Assembly: GCA_011009095.1 (NCBI GenBank) | Contig: VTPC01090564.1 | Coordinates: 62,001 to 126,000 of the forward strand | DNA from: Ignelater luminosus | Lineage: Eukaryota; Arthropoda; Insecta; Coleoptera; Elateridae | Reading direction: 5' to 3' | Length of the DNA: 64,000 nt | In this document: positions 12,234 to 22,202 of the stretch, in pieces | Numbering within the stretch: position 1 is the first letter of the stretch | Layout of the letters: each line of letters starts with the position of its first letter | Position numbers and translations under genes: made by a program | The notes under the pieces: generated by a model | Told to the model about the DNA's origin: nothing | Databases searched by the model: none | The model's input: the letters and a program-made list of their open reading frames with translations, nothing else

Positions 12234-13155
12234 CGAGGTCTGTTCAAAAAGTATCGCAAATTTTGAATTTCCGCGGGTTACGTATATTCAATTTTCGACT
12301 TTTTTGTGGCGTTATGTTGGTATTTATGTCTCTCACTTATGCCGACAAGTTCGGCCATTTTGAATGTTCAGTTTATTTTTAACAGCTGTTTTGCTGGACG
12401 TGTTTTGGCTCGTCTTCGATTTTTGCCTATTCCAAAAAATGGATCAAAGAATCTGTATCAAATTTTGGGTGAAAAACAAAATTAAGTGCGCGGACGCATT
12501 CCGAATGTTGACTGTGGCATATGGTGAAGCTACCTTGGACCGAAGCAACGTTTATTGGTGGTACAAAATGTTCTCAGAGGGCCGAGAAGATGTGAACGAT
12601 GAAGAGCGTGCTTTTGGTTTTGCTTACAGTTTTCTTCGATTGCAGGGGCGTGGTGCATCATGAGTTCTTGCCACAGGGTAGAACGGTCAATAAGGAATAT
12701 TACCTGCAAGTTATGCGCAATTTGCGCGAAGCAATCCGCCAGAAACGCCGGGATTTGTGGAAGAACAAAAATTGGCTTTTGCACCATGATAACGCCCCTG
12801 CTCACACATCGTTTGTGCGCGAAGTTTTGGGCAAAAACAACACACTAATGATGCCGCAGCCACCGTATTCCCCAGACCTGGCCCCCTGTGACTTTTTCTT
12901 GTTCCCAAAACTGAAGAGGCCCATGAAAGGACGACGCTACGCTACGATTGAGGAGATAAAGACGGCATCGAAGGAGGAGCTGAACAAGATCACAAAAAAT
13001 GATTTTTTGAAGTGCTTCGAGGATTGGAAAAACGTTGGCACAAGTGTATAATATCTGATGGGGATTACTCTGAAGGGCACAAAATAGATATTCATGAATA
13101 AATAAATAATTTTTGAAAAAACACAAAATTCGCGATACTTTTTGAACAGACCTCG
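12234..13155 (+). mobile_element. mariner element 2, internally deleted, TA-flanked
   Basis: The left terminus CGAGGTCTGTTCAAAAAGTA follows TA at 12232-12233. The right terminus ends at 13155 before TA (13156-13157). The inverted repeats match over about 31 bp with one difference. At 922 bp it is about 350-400 bp shorter than a full mariner because the middle of the transposase gene is gone. The termini differ from those of the other three mariners here, so this is a separate lineage. Confidence 0.95.
12439..13101 (+). pseudogene. mariner transposase, central deletion
   Basis: The start MDQRICIKFWVKNKIKCADA and DNA-binding region run to NDEERA (about 12615). The frame then jumps out of phase into LLTVFFDCRGVVHHEF, so roughly 400 bp holding the first catalytic Asp motif (GDE) are deleted. 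The second and third Asp regions remain: LLHHDNAPAHT (about 12778) and PPYSPDLAPCDFFLFPKLKR (about 12860-12920). Near 13026 one base is missing from an A run, giving an early stop at about 13049. The C-terminus (KCIISDGDYSEGHK) continues in another frame to TAA at 13099-13101. Despite the breaks the residues are well preserved, suggesting fairly recent insertion. Confidence 0.93.
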
Positions 13156-13327
13156 TAAACATTCAATCGTTTTTTACTTGCAATCATTACGCAGTTTCAA
13201 GATCTAAAATTAGACCGGCCATTCGCTGCAAATTCATCACAGTATTCTGGCAATTAATTAAACATATAACTGTAAATCTTTTTCAAACCTCTACACCAGC
13301 TTAGGAATATGGTCCATTGAAGAAAAC

Positions 13328-13550
13328 AAGAAACCTGGCGCACTTCGGTTCAAATACTATCATTGTAGAAAATTCCACAACTTGTCTTCCAATCAAAGAC
13401 ATCCCGACATTTGTACTAAATGCTTGTCGCGTAACAACGCCAAAGATAGTGCGCCTTTTAGAACGGCTGCGAGTGCCACAAAGAACAGGGAGCAACCCAA
13501 AGATGGTAGAAGATGTTAACGCATTTTCCATGCCAACCCGGGCTGCTTGT
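13328..13550 (+). pseudogene. non-LTR retrotransposon Gag zinc-knuckle fragment
   Basis: One frame reads KYYHCRKFHNLSSNQRHPDI, then CTKCLSRNNAKDSAPF, and later RIFHANPGCL after a stop. The spacing fits the CCHC knuckles of ORF1/Gag proteins of Jockey-like retrotransposons (CxxCxxFxHxxxxC, CxKCxxxHxxxxC, and GxHxANxxGC), but several Cys have been replaced (Tyr for Cys in the first, Ser for Cys in the second) and stops interrupt the third. Such proteins bind the element RNA. No endonuclease or reverse transcriptase follows, so only a 5' scrap survives between mariners 2 and 3. The call rests on motif spacing alone. Confidence 0.45.
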
Positions 13551-13647
13551 AGGACAAACAGGATGCAGCAATCTCGCAAGAAGTCAAAACTTTCGACTTA
13601 CAGATATTTGATACTTAATTTGGTTGTATATGCTTTTATCATATCTA

Positions 13648-14545
13648 CGAGGTGTGTGAGAAAAGTAATGAGACTGGCAACACTGCGGGAGATCTGGCAA
13701 CGTTGTGTCTACCGGCCTGTGCTAAACCGGTTTGTTTATCGCTTCCACTTCCTCAGTCCGAGTTACAACTCCGTACAGCTAACACATTATTTTTGACAGC
13801 ACCATCAGTGAAGTTGCGTTTTTGTTGTGTGTTACAGAAATGGAGCATCGGAATTTAGAGCAACGTTGTGCAATAAAGTTTTGTGTTAAACTTGGTGAAT
13901 CCGCGAGTGTGACTTTTGAAAAGTTGAAACAGGTCTATGGGGAACAGTGCTTATCAAGAGCACAAGTTTTCCGCTGGCACAAATCATTTTTGGACGGCCG
14001 AGAACACGTTGAAGATGAACCTCGCTCAGGGAGACCTTCAACTTCAAAAACTGACGAAAACGTTGAACGTGTGAGGGCTCTTGTGAGATTAGACCGTCGT
14101 TTAACAATAAGGAAAATGAGTGAACAGTTAAATTTAAACACTTTCACCGTGCATCAAATTTTGACAGACATCATGACAATGCTCCGTGTCACACAGCAAT
14201 TTCCATCAGTGAATTTTTGACCTCAAAACGCATTACTGTTGTTCCTCATCCCCCCTATTCACCTGATTTGAGTCCTTGTGACTTTTTCCTTTTCCCGAAA
14301 TTGAAACATGTCCTAAAAGGACGTCATTTTGGAACTCTGGAGAACATTCAAAAGACTGTGACCGACCAGTTAAAAGCCATACCAGTTGAAGACTTCAAGC
14401 GCTGCTACCAAGAGTGGGAACAACGACTCCGCCGGTGTATAGCTGCCCAAGGGAACTACTTTGAAGGGGATAACATTGTTGTTTGAAAAAAATAAAAACT
14501 TTGGTTAGTATGAAATCAGTCTCATTACTTTTTTCACATACCTCG
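13648..14545 (+). mobile_element. mariner element 3, internally deleted, TA-flanked
   Basis: The left terminus CGAGGTGTGTGAGAAAAGTA follows TA at 13646-13647. The right terminus ends at 14545 before TA at 14546-14547. The inverted repeats agree over about 29 bp with two or three mismatches. The length is 898 bp, again short by a central deletion. It lies only about 490 bp from mariner 2 but has different termini and a different transposase. Confidence 0.95.
13840..14486 (+). pseudogene. mariner transposase, central deletion
   Basis: It begins MEHRNLEQRCAIKFCVKLGE at 13840. It shows the two helix-turn-helix regions of a mariner DNA-binding domain, with the linker DEPRSGRPSTSKTDENVERV, up to NTFTVHQILT at about 14162. 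There the sequence jumps out of frame to HHDNAPCHTAIS (second Asp, about 14169). The whole segment with the first Asp is therefore deleted. The C-terminal half is otherwise open to the stop at 14484-14486 and carries PPYSPDLSPCDFFLFPKLKH (third Asp) and the terminal AAQGNYFEGDNIVV. No function as a transposase is possible. Confidence 0.93.
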
Positions 14546-14547
14546 TA

Positions 14548-17500
14548 TAACGATTCCATTTGTATCTTTCGGACGGTATTTTTAATAGGACGCTACGCGG
14601 TCGGGTATTTTTCAATATTTGCACTACTCTTAGGTCTACAGATGATATTGTAGATCATGCGAAAAGCATGACTGGCATGAAAAGTCAATTTTCGGTTCTT
14701 CTTCTCCCATCAAGACAGAATAGAATGGATTTTTGCAACAAAGGCTGTCTTCATTGTTCATTTCGTCGACGTAAGTTTGGAGTTTCAGTAGGTTGATCTT
14801 CATATTATTTAGTTATGTATACCAAATTGGTTACAATTGAGTTTTTGTAAGCAGATGCGGTATCCAGGCAACCTATTCCCATGTAACTAGTACATCTTTA
14901 GGCTTCCGATGGCGTCTGTAAAGCGGTCATGTAATTTAGCACGAATTTATTCTCTCGTTGACTGTTTAAGTTTCTAGATTATTACTGCTGCGGTAACTTT
15001 GGTAAACAGCTCAGGAAGTACAGTTGGGAAGTTATCTTACTGGATGTCGTAATGTAATCGGACCTCTTTCACTTTTCCAGAAAAGAAAGTAGGCGATGAG
15101 CGCTTTTCACTTTTTAGGTGACTTCTAAATCGATAAGGTAACTTCTATCAAACCTTTTGTAGATAAATTGAACTTCTTCATCTCTTTAATTCAATTTAAG
15201 AGAACTTGCATCTTGCTTATTATCTTTACTTCGCGGAAAGCTGCTATTCGGTAAATTGGTTTGTGGTACGGTATACGTTGCCTCATCAGTATCTTTGGTG
15301 ACTGTACTCTGCTCTATTTGATGGTTCTTAAACTAAGAGTCCTTCAAATCGGGCTGATGATTGTTGTTGCTTCTTTCTGAATTACCTGTATAACAGTGTA
15401 ACCAAAATGTAATATTTATGGGATTAATAAATTGCAGTTGTTTCAGACAAGAAAGCTTTGGAAGCTGTCTTAACATTTTCGCGTGCAGTACATGAAATAC
15501 GTATGTTGGAGAAAATTTTGATTTAGAAAAACAATTTGCATTTCTCGATCACCTTGTATTATTATTATTACTATTATTATTAATAAACAGATTAACACAA
15601 TCTTGAGTAATGGCTCTGAAAGAGCAAAAATCAAGGTTTACTTTTACAAAAATTATTTATTATCTATTAATACCAAAGAGAAAGAAAAACTTGGGAGAGA
15701 TTTGCCGCAAACAATTGAATAACACCAAAATGGTTAAATTTAGACCTCTATAGTACTCTATATTGGTGTAATATGAACGAAAAGTAAGAAAATATCAAAA
15801 TATATTGAATGTTCAATTTAAAAAGAGAAAAGATTTGCATGTCACACTGTGATGGAACACCCTGTATAGCTGAGAACAATCTTGAAACGTAGAGGTTATC
15901 GTTCTTCACAACTTCCCTTAGTAAGATTTTTTGATGATTCTACAAATAATGATACTATTCTCCCTTTACTGTTTGTTGAAACACCCCGTATAAGTACATC
16001 TTTAAAATCGCCTGTTAGGTTTTCTTTAAGATTTGTGTGTCATACTACTTTATCTTACTCTTAACCATCCTTTTGTTGTTAGTTATCAAGAAAAGAACGA
16101 CATCAATAGTAGAGTTACCGAGAAACTCCAAATAGGCTACGGCGTATTTACTAAACGAATAGCAAAAGTTGATAAAAGTAAGACGGTTAGATTGTAAAAA
16201 AAGAATTGTTTATTTTCATATTTTGGTTTACCTTCTTTCTTATTGTTTTTCATTATTAAAATAATAAACATATGACTTGATTACAATAAATTAGTAAATT
16301 ATCATCTCACGTTTATCATTTACATCGATTTTCATAAACAAATAAAGTTTATACAATACTAAATTTGTTTACAATAAATTTTTACAATTTACTATTTATC
16401 TTGGTCAAAGAAAACATACAAATAAAAGATTTCTATTTAAACACCTTTAACAAAGAAGGTCAAGCGAAACCATAACTGTAATACTATAAACCCCAACTGA
16501 CTTAAGTAACAAAAAAAAATTATTCTTAATAATCTCAACTCTTTATTTTAATATTAAAAATTATATTTAGCATTAAACATAATGGAACATAAATGACGGA
16601 ACGATAAAATCTAGTTGTAATTTAGAAAGTACCTAAATATTTTAATAAATGCAGTTGGCATGGTTAATGAGAGATGGAGCCACTGGATAGATAATTTCGT
16701 ATTCATTCTTTGCAAATGTTAGTTTATAAACATAAAAATTTAAAACTTTACCTTTCTGTCGGTAAAATGATTTTAAAAATAAAAAGATAAGAGAAACAAC
16801 GCTTTAAATAATTATCATCAGCGCTTTACTTTAAATAATTTGGAATATCGATATGCAGTACAAAAAATTTATGAAGCTACCTTGACGAAATAGAAACATA
16901 AATTGCATATAACCTCAAAAAATACAAACAACCTTAATGTTCAAAAGATGCTATGCAATCTGTGAATTAATTGCCGACATCAAAGTATGATTTGGAGTTG
17001 TGTAATTTCGTGAAGCCAATGAAATAAGTGGCAGCAAGAAAGAAATTATCATTAAGACAACACTTTTCATGAGCGTGGCATTCAGAGGGATACAAAGAAT
17101 TAATGAGATCATCATAACAATGCTCATCATCAATTGCGGTTGCTATCGTTGCTATCACAACTATGACGTATATTAGTTCTCCTTGTGTACATTGATCTCT
17201 ATTTTTACATATTAATTAAAAAATTAAGTTGAAGTTCGAAAAACTTCTTACTGGATTTGTTTTACCAAAATCATAAATGCATTTTGAAGGTCAGTCTAGC
17301 AAAGCGCATCGAATTTCCTGTCAAAATAATTTTTCTTCCTCTTCTTGAATTTCAGAAAACAAAGATCAGAGCGTCAGAAGGACAATTATTTGTTGCAAGA
17401 AAAATGAAGGATCAATGAATCCTATAGAATGATGAAACAATTTTTTCAGAAGCTAGCAAATGAATAAGATCTACTAAATTTGCCCAAAGCTCTAATCGTA

Positions 17501-17725
17501 GTGATGACAATCTTTATTAATTTTAGTAACCAAACAAAAGTATACAAAATCAATACTCAGAAATAAAGCTACAATTGCTCAGTTCAATAAATCTAGCAAG
17601 ATCTATTATTCGTTTAAGTAAACGGTAAAAGAAAAGAATAAGTATTTAAAGTTTCTATCAGCTACAAGTTCAAAAGTCGGAAAAGCGTGTACCACAAGCT
17701 TCTGTAAAGACAATACAGGGGAAGC
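14548..17725. other. non-coding DNA left of the Polinton remnant
   Basis: No gene recognised. Two copies of a CACCC[TC]GTATA phrase in the same orientation (15858 and 15982) resemble transposon termini. AT content rises sharply from about 16200 to 16900. The missing N-terminus of the penton-like gene was looked for in the last few hundred bases and not found, nor was a Polinton terminal inverted repeat. Confidence 0.4.
15556..15585. repeat. ATT microsatellite
   Basis: A short run of TAT/ATT trinucleotides interrupted once by CTA. A simple repeat with no further meaning seen. Confidence 0.8.
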
Positions 17726-18283
17726 TTGATTATCCAAATCTTGATCAACCGAAACATTTCTCTATTTAAAGTAAGTCAATTTGAAAATATACTGAGTATA
17801 ATACAAGTTATCAATCAACATGAAGTCATTAAAAAATTATTAAATTTCGAATATAATAAAACAACCAAATGCGTATCTCTTAATATGAAGGATGAAGTCG
17901 CATTTTTGGGGTTGTCTCAGAGATTTTGTATACAATTAGGTTACGAACCAGGAATAAATATGACAAAATATCCGCGTCCTCTACATCCAGCAAACATATG
18001 GATAGGGCTACCTTTGCAAATGTTTGTATATGCCGATATCGTAGAGCCACAGTTCGTTGGAGATGTCTTATCGCAGTTATTACGTATAATAAATATCACT
18101 TCAGACACCTACAATTATGGTTCTCATAAATGCGTTATATTTTCTCCTACACATTATGTCCCTGTAATGCGAAAAGAATTTGAAAATTTGGAAATAGATA
18201 TAAGAACAGAAACCGGAGCTCTGATGCCATTCGAGTTTGGTACTTTGAGTCTGAAGCTACACTTTAAAAAAGTTAAGGAATAA
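17726..18283 (+). pseudogene. Polinton minor capsid (penton-like) protein, 5'-truncated
   Basis: The 185-codon open frame carries LGYEPG, then PRPLHPANIWIGLP, then YADIVEPQFVGDVLSQLLR and a C-terminal TGALMPFEFGTLSLKLHF. These are hallmarks of the penton-like single jelly-roll protein of Polintons, which would sit at capsid vertices. The N-terminal part of the jelly roll (roughly a hundred residues by comparison with the family) is missing, and there is no convincing start codon, so the gene is truncated on its left. The surviving part is an uninterrupted frame. Its TAA overlaps the next gene's ATG (TAATG at 18281-18285). Confidence 0.85.
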
Positions 18284-18717
18284 TGGAGTGTCCTTATCAA
18301 CAATATTAGATAAGTCAAGCTGGAAGTGGAATAGGCGCCATCTACAGAGGTGCGCCGTATAAGAGAGGGCATGGAATTGGAAGTTTTTTGGGTGGAATAT
18401 TTAGGAGTATTTTGCCACTTTTTAAAACTGGAGCTAAAGTTATTGAAAAAGAAGCATTAAAAACGGGGGCAAATATTTTAGGAGACTTAGCAGAAAATCG
18501 ATCAACTAAGGAAGCTTTTCAAGATAGAATTCGACAAGCAGGGAGAAATTTGAAACGAAAAGCTGACGACAAGATTGAGTCTTTGATGGTGGGATCTGGA
18601 TATAAAAGAATATGGCCAATGATGCTGTCTCAGTCTTCTTCTAGGAGTGTAAAGAAAAAGGTCACAAAAACCAAGTCAAAAAAACCTAACGTCAGTTACG
18701 GTGATATATTCTCATAA
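18283..18717 (+). pseudogene. small glycine-rich/basic Polinton virion-type protein
   Basis: It starts at the ATG overlapping the penton-like stop. After eight codons (MECPYQQY) there is an in-frame TAG at 18307-18309, after which the same frame continues to 18717 (about 144 codons in all). The N-terminal region is rich in glycine and aromatic residues (SGIGAIYRGAPYKRGHGIGS). An amphipathic segment follows (FRSILPLFKTGAKVIEKEAL), then a charged helical part and a very basic tail (KKKVTKTKSKK). Small proteins of this make-up lie between the two capsid genes of Polintons. The layout recalls adenovirus pVI or core proteins, but that comparison is inference. The single stop makes it a probable pseudogene. 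Confidence 0.65.
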
Positions 18718-18718
18718 A

Positions 18719-20015
18719 ATGGCTTTTCTACATGCGCAGTCATGTGAATGCATCAAGTCCGAATTGGATTTGTTTGCATTACCTTTTGCACAAACCAGTA
18801 TAGAATTCGGACAATCAGTGTTTTACAAGCCGCTTTCTTCTATCAGTGATGATGCTCCTACAGAATTTGTAGTCCCGGGAAATGGGTCTGATTACATAGA
18901 CTTGAGTCAAACTATGGAATATCTCACAGCTAAAATTGTAAAAGCTGATGGTACGTCATTAGACGATGCAGACATCACAGGACCTATAAACAATTGGCTG
19001 CATAGTTTGTTTACTCATGTTGAAATATATTTAAATCAGAAACTAGTTTCACCTCCAAATAATACTTATGCGTATCGCGCGTACATTGAGTCTCTATTAA
19101 ATTTTCTAAAAATTCTTACCTAACTTCTTCGTTGTGGTATAAAGACACTGCAGAAAAAATGGATAATGTGGCTGATGAAAATGATGGGTTGGTCAAGAGA
19201 CGTGTTTATACAGCTAAAAGTCGAGAAGTTGAAATGATTGGACATGCAGACTTATTCAATCAAGAAAAATTTCTAATAAACGGTGTTGAAATGCGTGTAA
19301 AATTCGTGCGTTCTCGAGACTCTTTTAATGTGATGGCTGCTGCCGGATCGACCTATAAAGTAAACATTTTAGAGCTAGTTTAATCGTCAGAAGGATGAAA
19401 ATAAATCCTACTAAATTATTGGCTCATACAAAAGCTTTAGAATCATCTTCCGCCAAATATCCTATTACAAGAGCGGATGTTAAAGTACTGACAATTCCTT
19501 CAGGAGTGCAGAGAAAATCTTTGGACAATGTGTTTCTCGGACAACTACCCAAGCGTTGCATTATCGGATTTGTATCTAATGCTGCATTTAATGGAGAATA
19601 TAAGAGTAACCCCTTCAAGTTTCATCATTATAATGCAAATTATTTTTCATTATACATCGATGGTCAGCAAATGCCTTCAAAACCATTACAGCCTAGTTTT
19701 ACTCAATTTGGGAAATTCGTTCGGTCGTATCACACCCTGTTTTCTGGAACGGGAATTCATTTCTTAAACGACGGCAACAATATTTCACGCTCTGAATATA
19801 GTCAAGGATATTGCTTGTGGGCATTTGATTTAACACCCGATTTATCTGCAAACGCGAGTACTCATTGGAACCTTGTTAAAAACGGGTCTTTGCGTATAGA
19901 AGTTGGGTTCGGAGAAGCTTCGACGGAAACAGTAAACTGTTTGGTGTATGCCGAATTTGACAACATAATCGAAATCGACAAGCATCGGAATGTGGTGGTG
20001 GACTTTAGTAGTTAA
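18719..20015 (+). pseudogene. Polinton major capsid protein (double jelly roll), frameshifted
   Basis: The ATG at 18719 lies one base after the previous stop, and the protein begins MAFLHAQSCECIKSELDLFA. This opening and the later PTEFVVPGNGSDYIDLSQT, LHSLFTHVEIYLN and NNTYAYRAYIESLL are typical of the Polinton major capsid protein (the family that includes C. elegans F54H12.2), which forms the pseudo-hexagonal capsomers. Frame breaks occur near 19108 and near 19382; each looks like a single-base loss in a T run. The three stretches together cover about 430 codons, close to full length, ending at 20013-20015. Residue conservation is high despite the breaks, so decay is not ancient. Confidence 0.9.
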
Positions 20016-20072
20016 AAACTTAATGGGGTTAGGTTAGTATGTTAGTCCTTGGCACACTCTTGGGCACAAAAC

Positions 20073-20430
20073 ATGACTGCTTTTATAGACTTACAAGGGT
20101 TTCGTAGTGATAATAAAATCTAAGGAGATAGCTATTATATCCGAGAATGGGTATAAGATTGCGCATCTTCTTCTAAAACCACTATACCCAGTACAGTCTT
20201 TGTCAAGATGCAGAAGGAAGGAAGTATTTTTCTTGGAAAATTATTTTCATGGACTACTTTGGCAAAGTGGACAATTAAACTTTGATGATTTTGAACGCGA
20301 GTTGTCACTGTTTGTTAAAGATTTTAATACAATTTACGTGAAAGGTGAGAAAAAGAAAAATGTGTTAAGTTTTCTCAACAAAACTATTATAAACTTAGAA
20401 GATCTGGGATGTCCAAGTTTAGATTCATAG
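20073..20430 (+). pseudogene. short ORF of unknown function next to PolB
   Basis: The likely start is the ATG at 20073 (MTAFIDLQGFRSDNK). The frame is lost about 14 codons later and continues one phase over through KEIAIISENGYKIAHLLLKP, ENYFHGLLW and IYVKGEKKKNVLSFL, ending LEDLGCPSL. An opening of the form 'F-I/V-D-hydrophobic-Q-G-F' with a later 'YVKG' and 'DLGCPSL' seems to recur in arthropod virus-like elements, and the acidic residues could suit a nuclease-like fold, but I cannot assign a function. It follows the major capsid gene by 57 bp. Its 3' end merges directly into the polymerase coding sequence, which has lost its own start. Confidence 0.5.
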
Positions 20431-22202
20431 ATTCATTCAGGTTTATTGCTTCTTCTCTGGATAAGTTGGCATCATACTTAGATGGATTCAAGATTATAAA
20501 ACAACAATTTCCTGACTTAGATGATGAGAAGTGTAAGCTGCTGACACGCAAAGGCGTCTTTCCTTATGAATATGTAGATTCCTGGCAGAGACTCAATGAA
20601 TCAGAACTTCCTCCTAAACGAAATTTTTACAGTAAATTAAATGATGAAGACGTCACCCTAGGAGATTATGCCCACACACGTAGAGTATGGCAGGAATTTG
20701 AATGTAAGACACTTGGCAATTATTCAGACTTATATTTAAAGACCGACATTCTTCTGCTGGCTGATGTTTTTGAAAACTTTCGGGACGTCAGTCTCAATAC
20801 ATACCAGCTCGATCCAGCTCACTACGTGTCCGCCCCCCGGCCTCACCTGGGATACTATATTGAAATATACTAAGGTACAACTAGAGCTACTGACCGACAT
20901 CGATATGTTGCTATTTGAAGAACGTGGAATTAGAGGCGGCCTTAGCCAATGCAGTAATAGTTATGGGAAAGCCAACAATCGATTTATGTCCAAATAAAAT
21001 CCCAGTCAGCCCACATCGTACCTTATGTATTACGATGTAAACAATTTGTATGGGTGGGCAATGTCAGAATTCCTGCCATATGCTGGATTTAAATGGATCG
21101 AGAACCTACCACCAGCTGAACAAGTGGCAGCTGATATAATGAAGGTGTCTGACAGCTCCAAGAAGGGCTACATGTTGAAAGTAGATATAGAGTATCCTGA
21201 AAATCTGCACGACATGCATAAAGACCTGCCCTTGTTACCTATACATACTACTGCACCAGGCTCAAAGCAAAAGAAGTTGATGGCCACATTTTATAGAAAG
21301 GAACGATATGTTATTCATTATAGGGCTCTGAAACAAGCTCTAAAGCATGGTCTGAAATTAGTCAAGGTCCATCGAATCTTAGAATTCAAATAAAGCGCCT
21401 GGATGAAGCCATACATAGACCTCAACACCGGAATGCGTACAATGGCCAAAAATGAATTCGAGAAGAACTTTTTTAAAATGATGAATAATGCATGTTTTGG
21501 TAAGTTTAAAAATCTGTTTGGAACATTAAATATTTGAACTCATAAAATAATTTTTGTTATAGGGAAAACAATGGAGGACGTTAGAAGACGCAAGGTGGTT
21601 AAATTGGTGAGCAAGTGGGATGGCAGATACAGCGCTAGCGGCGCCCAATTCTCACAGTAGCACCATCTTAGTTGCCGATCCAGATGAGAGTTTAGTGGTG
21701 ATTGAAATGGACAATACTGAAGTGACTATGAACAAACCTGTTTATGTGGGCATGTCAGTATTAGACATTTCAAAGACCAAATTTCATTATGGTTATATGT
21801 TGACTAAGTATGGAACCAGATGTAAAGTCCTGTACATAGACACAGACAGTTTGGTATACCATATTATGTGTGAAGATGTGTATCAGGATATGAAACAAGA
21901 TATTTACATGTTTGATACCAGCGACTACCTACCAAACAATATATATGACATTCCTCTTGTGAATAAAAAAATACCGGGCTTAATGAAAGATGAAAACGGC
22001 GGCAGGGTGATGACGGAATTTGCCGGTTTAAGATCAAAAATGTATGGCAGTAGAGTAGAAGGGAAAGGCGAAGGGCATAAAGGGTTGTGTGGTGAAACAA
22101 ACGATCGAGTTTGAAGACTGTCTGAACACCTCACAAGAAATTCAAAAAACTCAAAACTGCATAAGAAATATTGACCACACCCTATACAGTATCGGCTTGT
22201 AG
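20412..22202 (+). pseudogene. protein-primed family B DNA polymerase of a Polinton, truncated and broken
   Basis: The polymerase would replicate the element using a terminal protein as primer. The surviving sequence starts at about exonuclease motif II (FRFIDSFRFIASSLDKLASY). Exo III-like [18 protein letters not shown] follows. The polymerase motifs are A (YDVNNLYGWAM, about 21028), B (KMMNNACFG, about 21476-21499, then KTMEDVRRR after a 63-nt intron-like segment) and C (YIDTDSLVYH, about 21835). The C-terminal part ends with QKTQNCIRNIDHTLYS and TAG at 22200-22202. Breaks seen are a frameshift in the C run near 20835, TAA at 20995-20997, TAA at 21391-21393, and frameshifts near 21640 and 22075. 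The N-terminal region with Exo I is absent. Confidence 0.9.
21500..21562 (+). other. 63-nt intron-like segment (GT-AG) in PolB motif B
   Basis: GTAAGT starts at 21500 and the segment ends TTTTTGTTATAG at 21562. Leaving it out joins TGTTTTG to GGAAAACAATG, which keeps the reading frame and the conserved Asn-Asn-Ala-x-Phe-Gly-Lys-Thr-Met of motif B. Left in, it adds 21 codons including a TGA stop. Donor, pyrimidine-rich acceptor and length all fit a short insect spliceosomal intron. Whether it is ever spliced is unknown. Confidence 0.7.

Larger units (their letters stand above)
17726..22202 (+). mobile_element. decayed Polinton/Maverick (virus-like DNA transposon)
   Basis: Five genes or pieces lie head to tail on the + strand: minor capsid, small basic protein, major capsid, a short unknown ORF, and protein-primed DNA polymerase B. 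Jelly-roll capsid genes combined with protein-primed PolB are diagnostic of Polintons (Mavericks and the related adintoviruses), 15-20 kb elements in animal genomes that look like integrated viruses. Here only about 4.5 kb remains. Retrovirus-like integrase, FtsK/A32-type ATPase and adenain-type protease were not found anywhere in the window, and no long terminal inverted repeats were seen. Frameshifts and stops occur in nearly every gene, so the copy is dead. Confidence 0.9.

Noticed and set aside
14560..14796. 78-codon frame with TDDIV, considered as a reverse transcriptase (YADD-like) remnant
   Set aside because: Only one weak four-residue similarity; flanking residues do not fit the reverse transcriptase palm.
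16951..17158. Cys/His-containing short minus-strand frame considered as a small secreted peptide
   Set aside because: No start context, no signal peptide, no repeatable Cys pattern.
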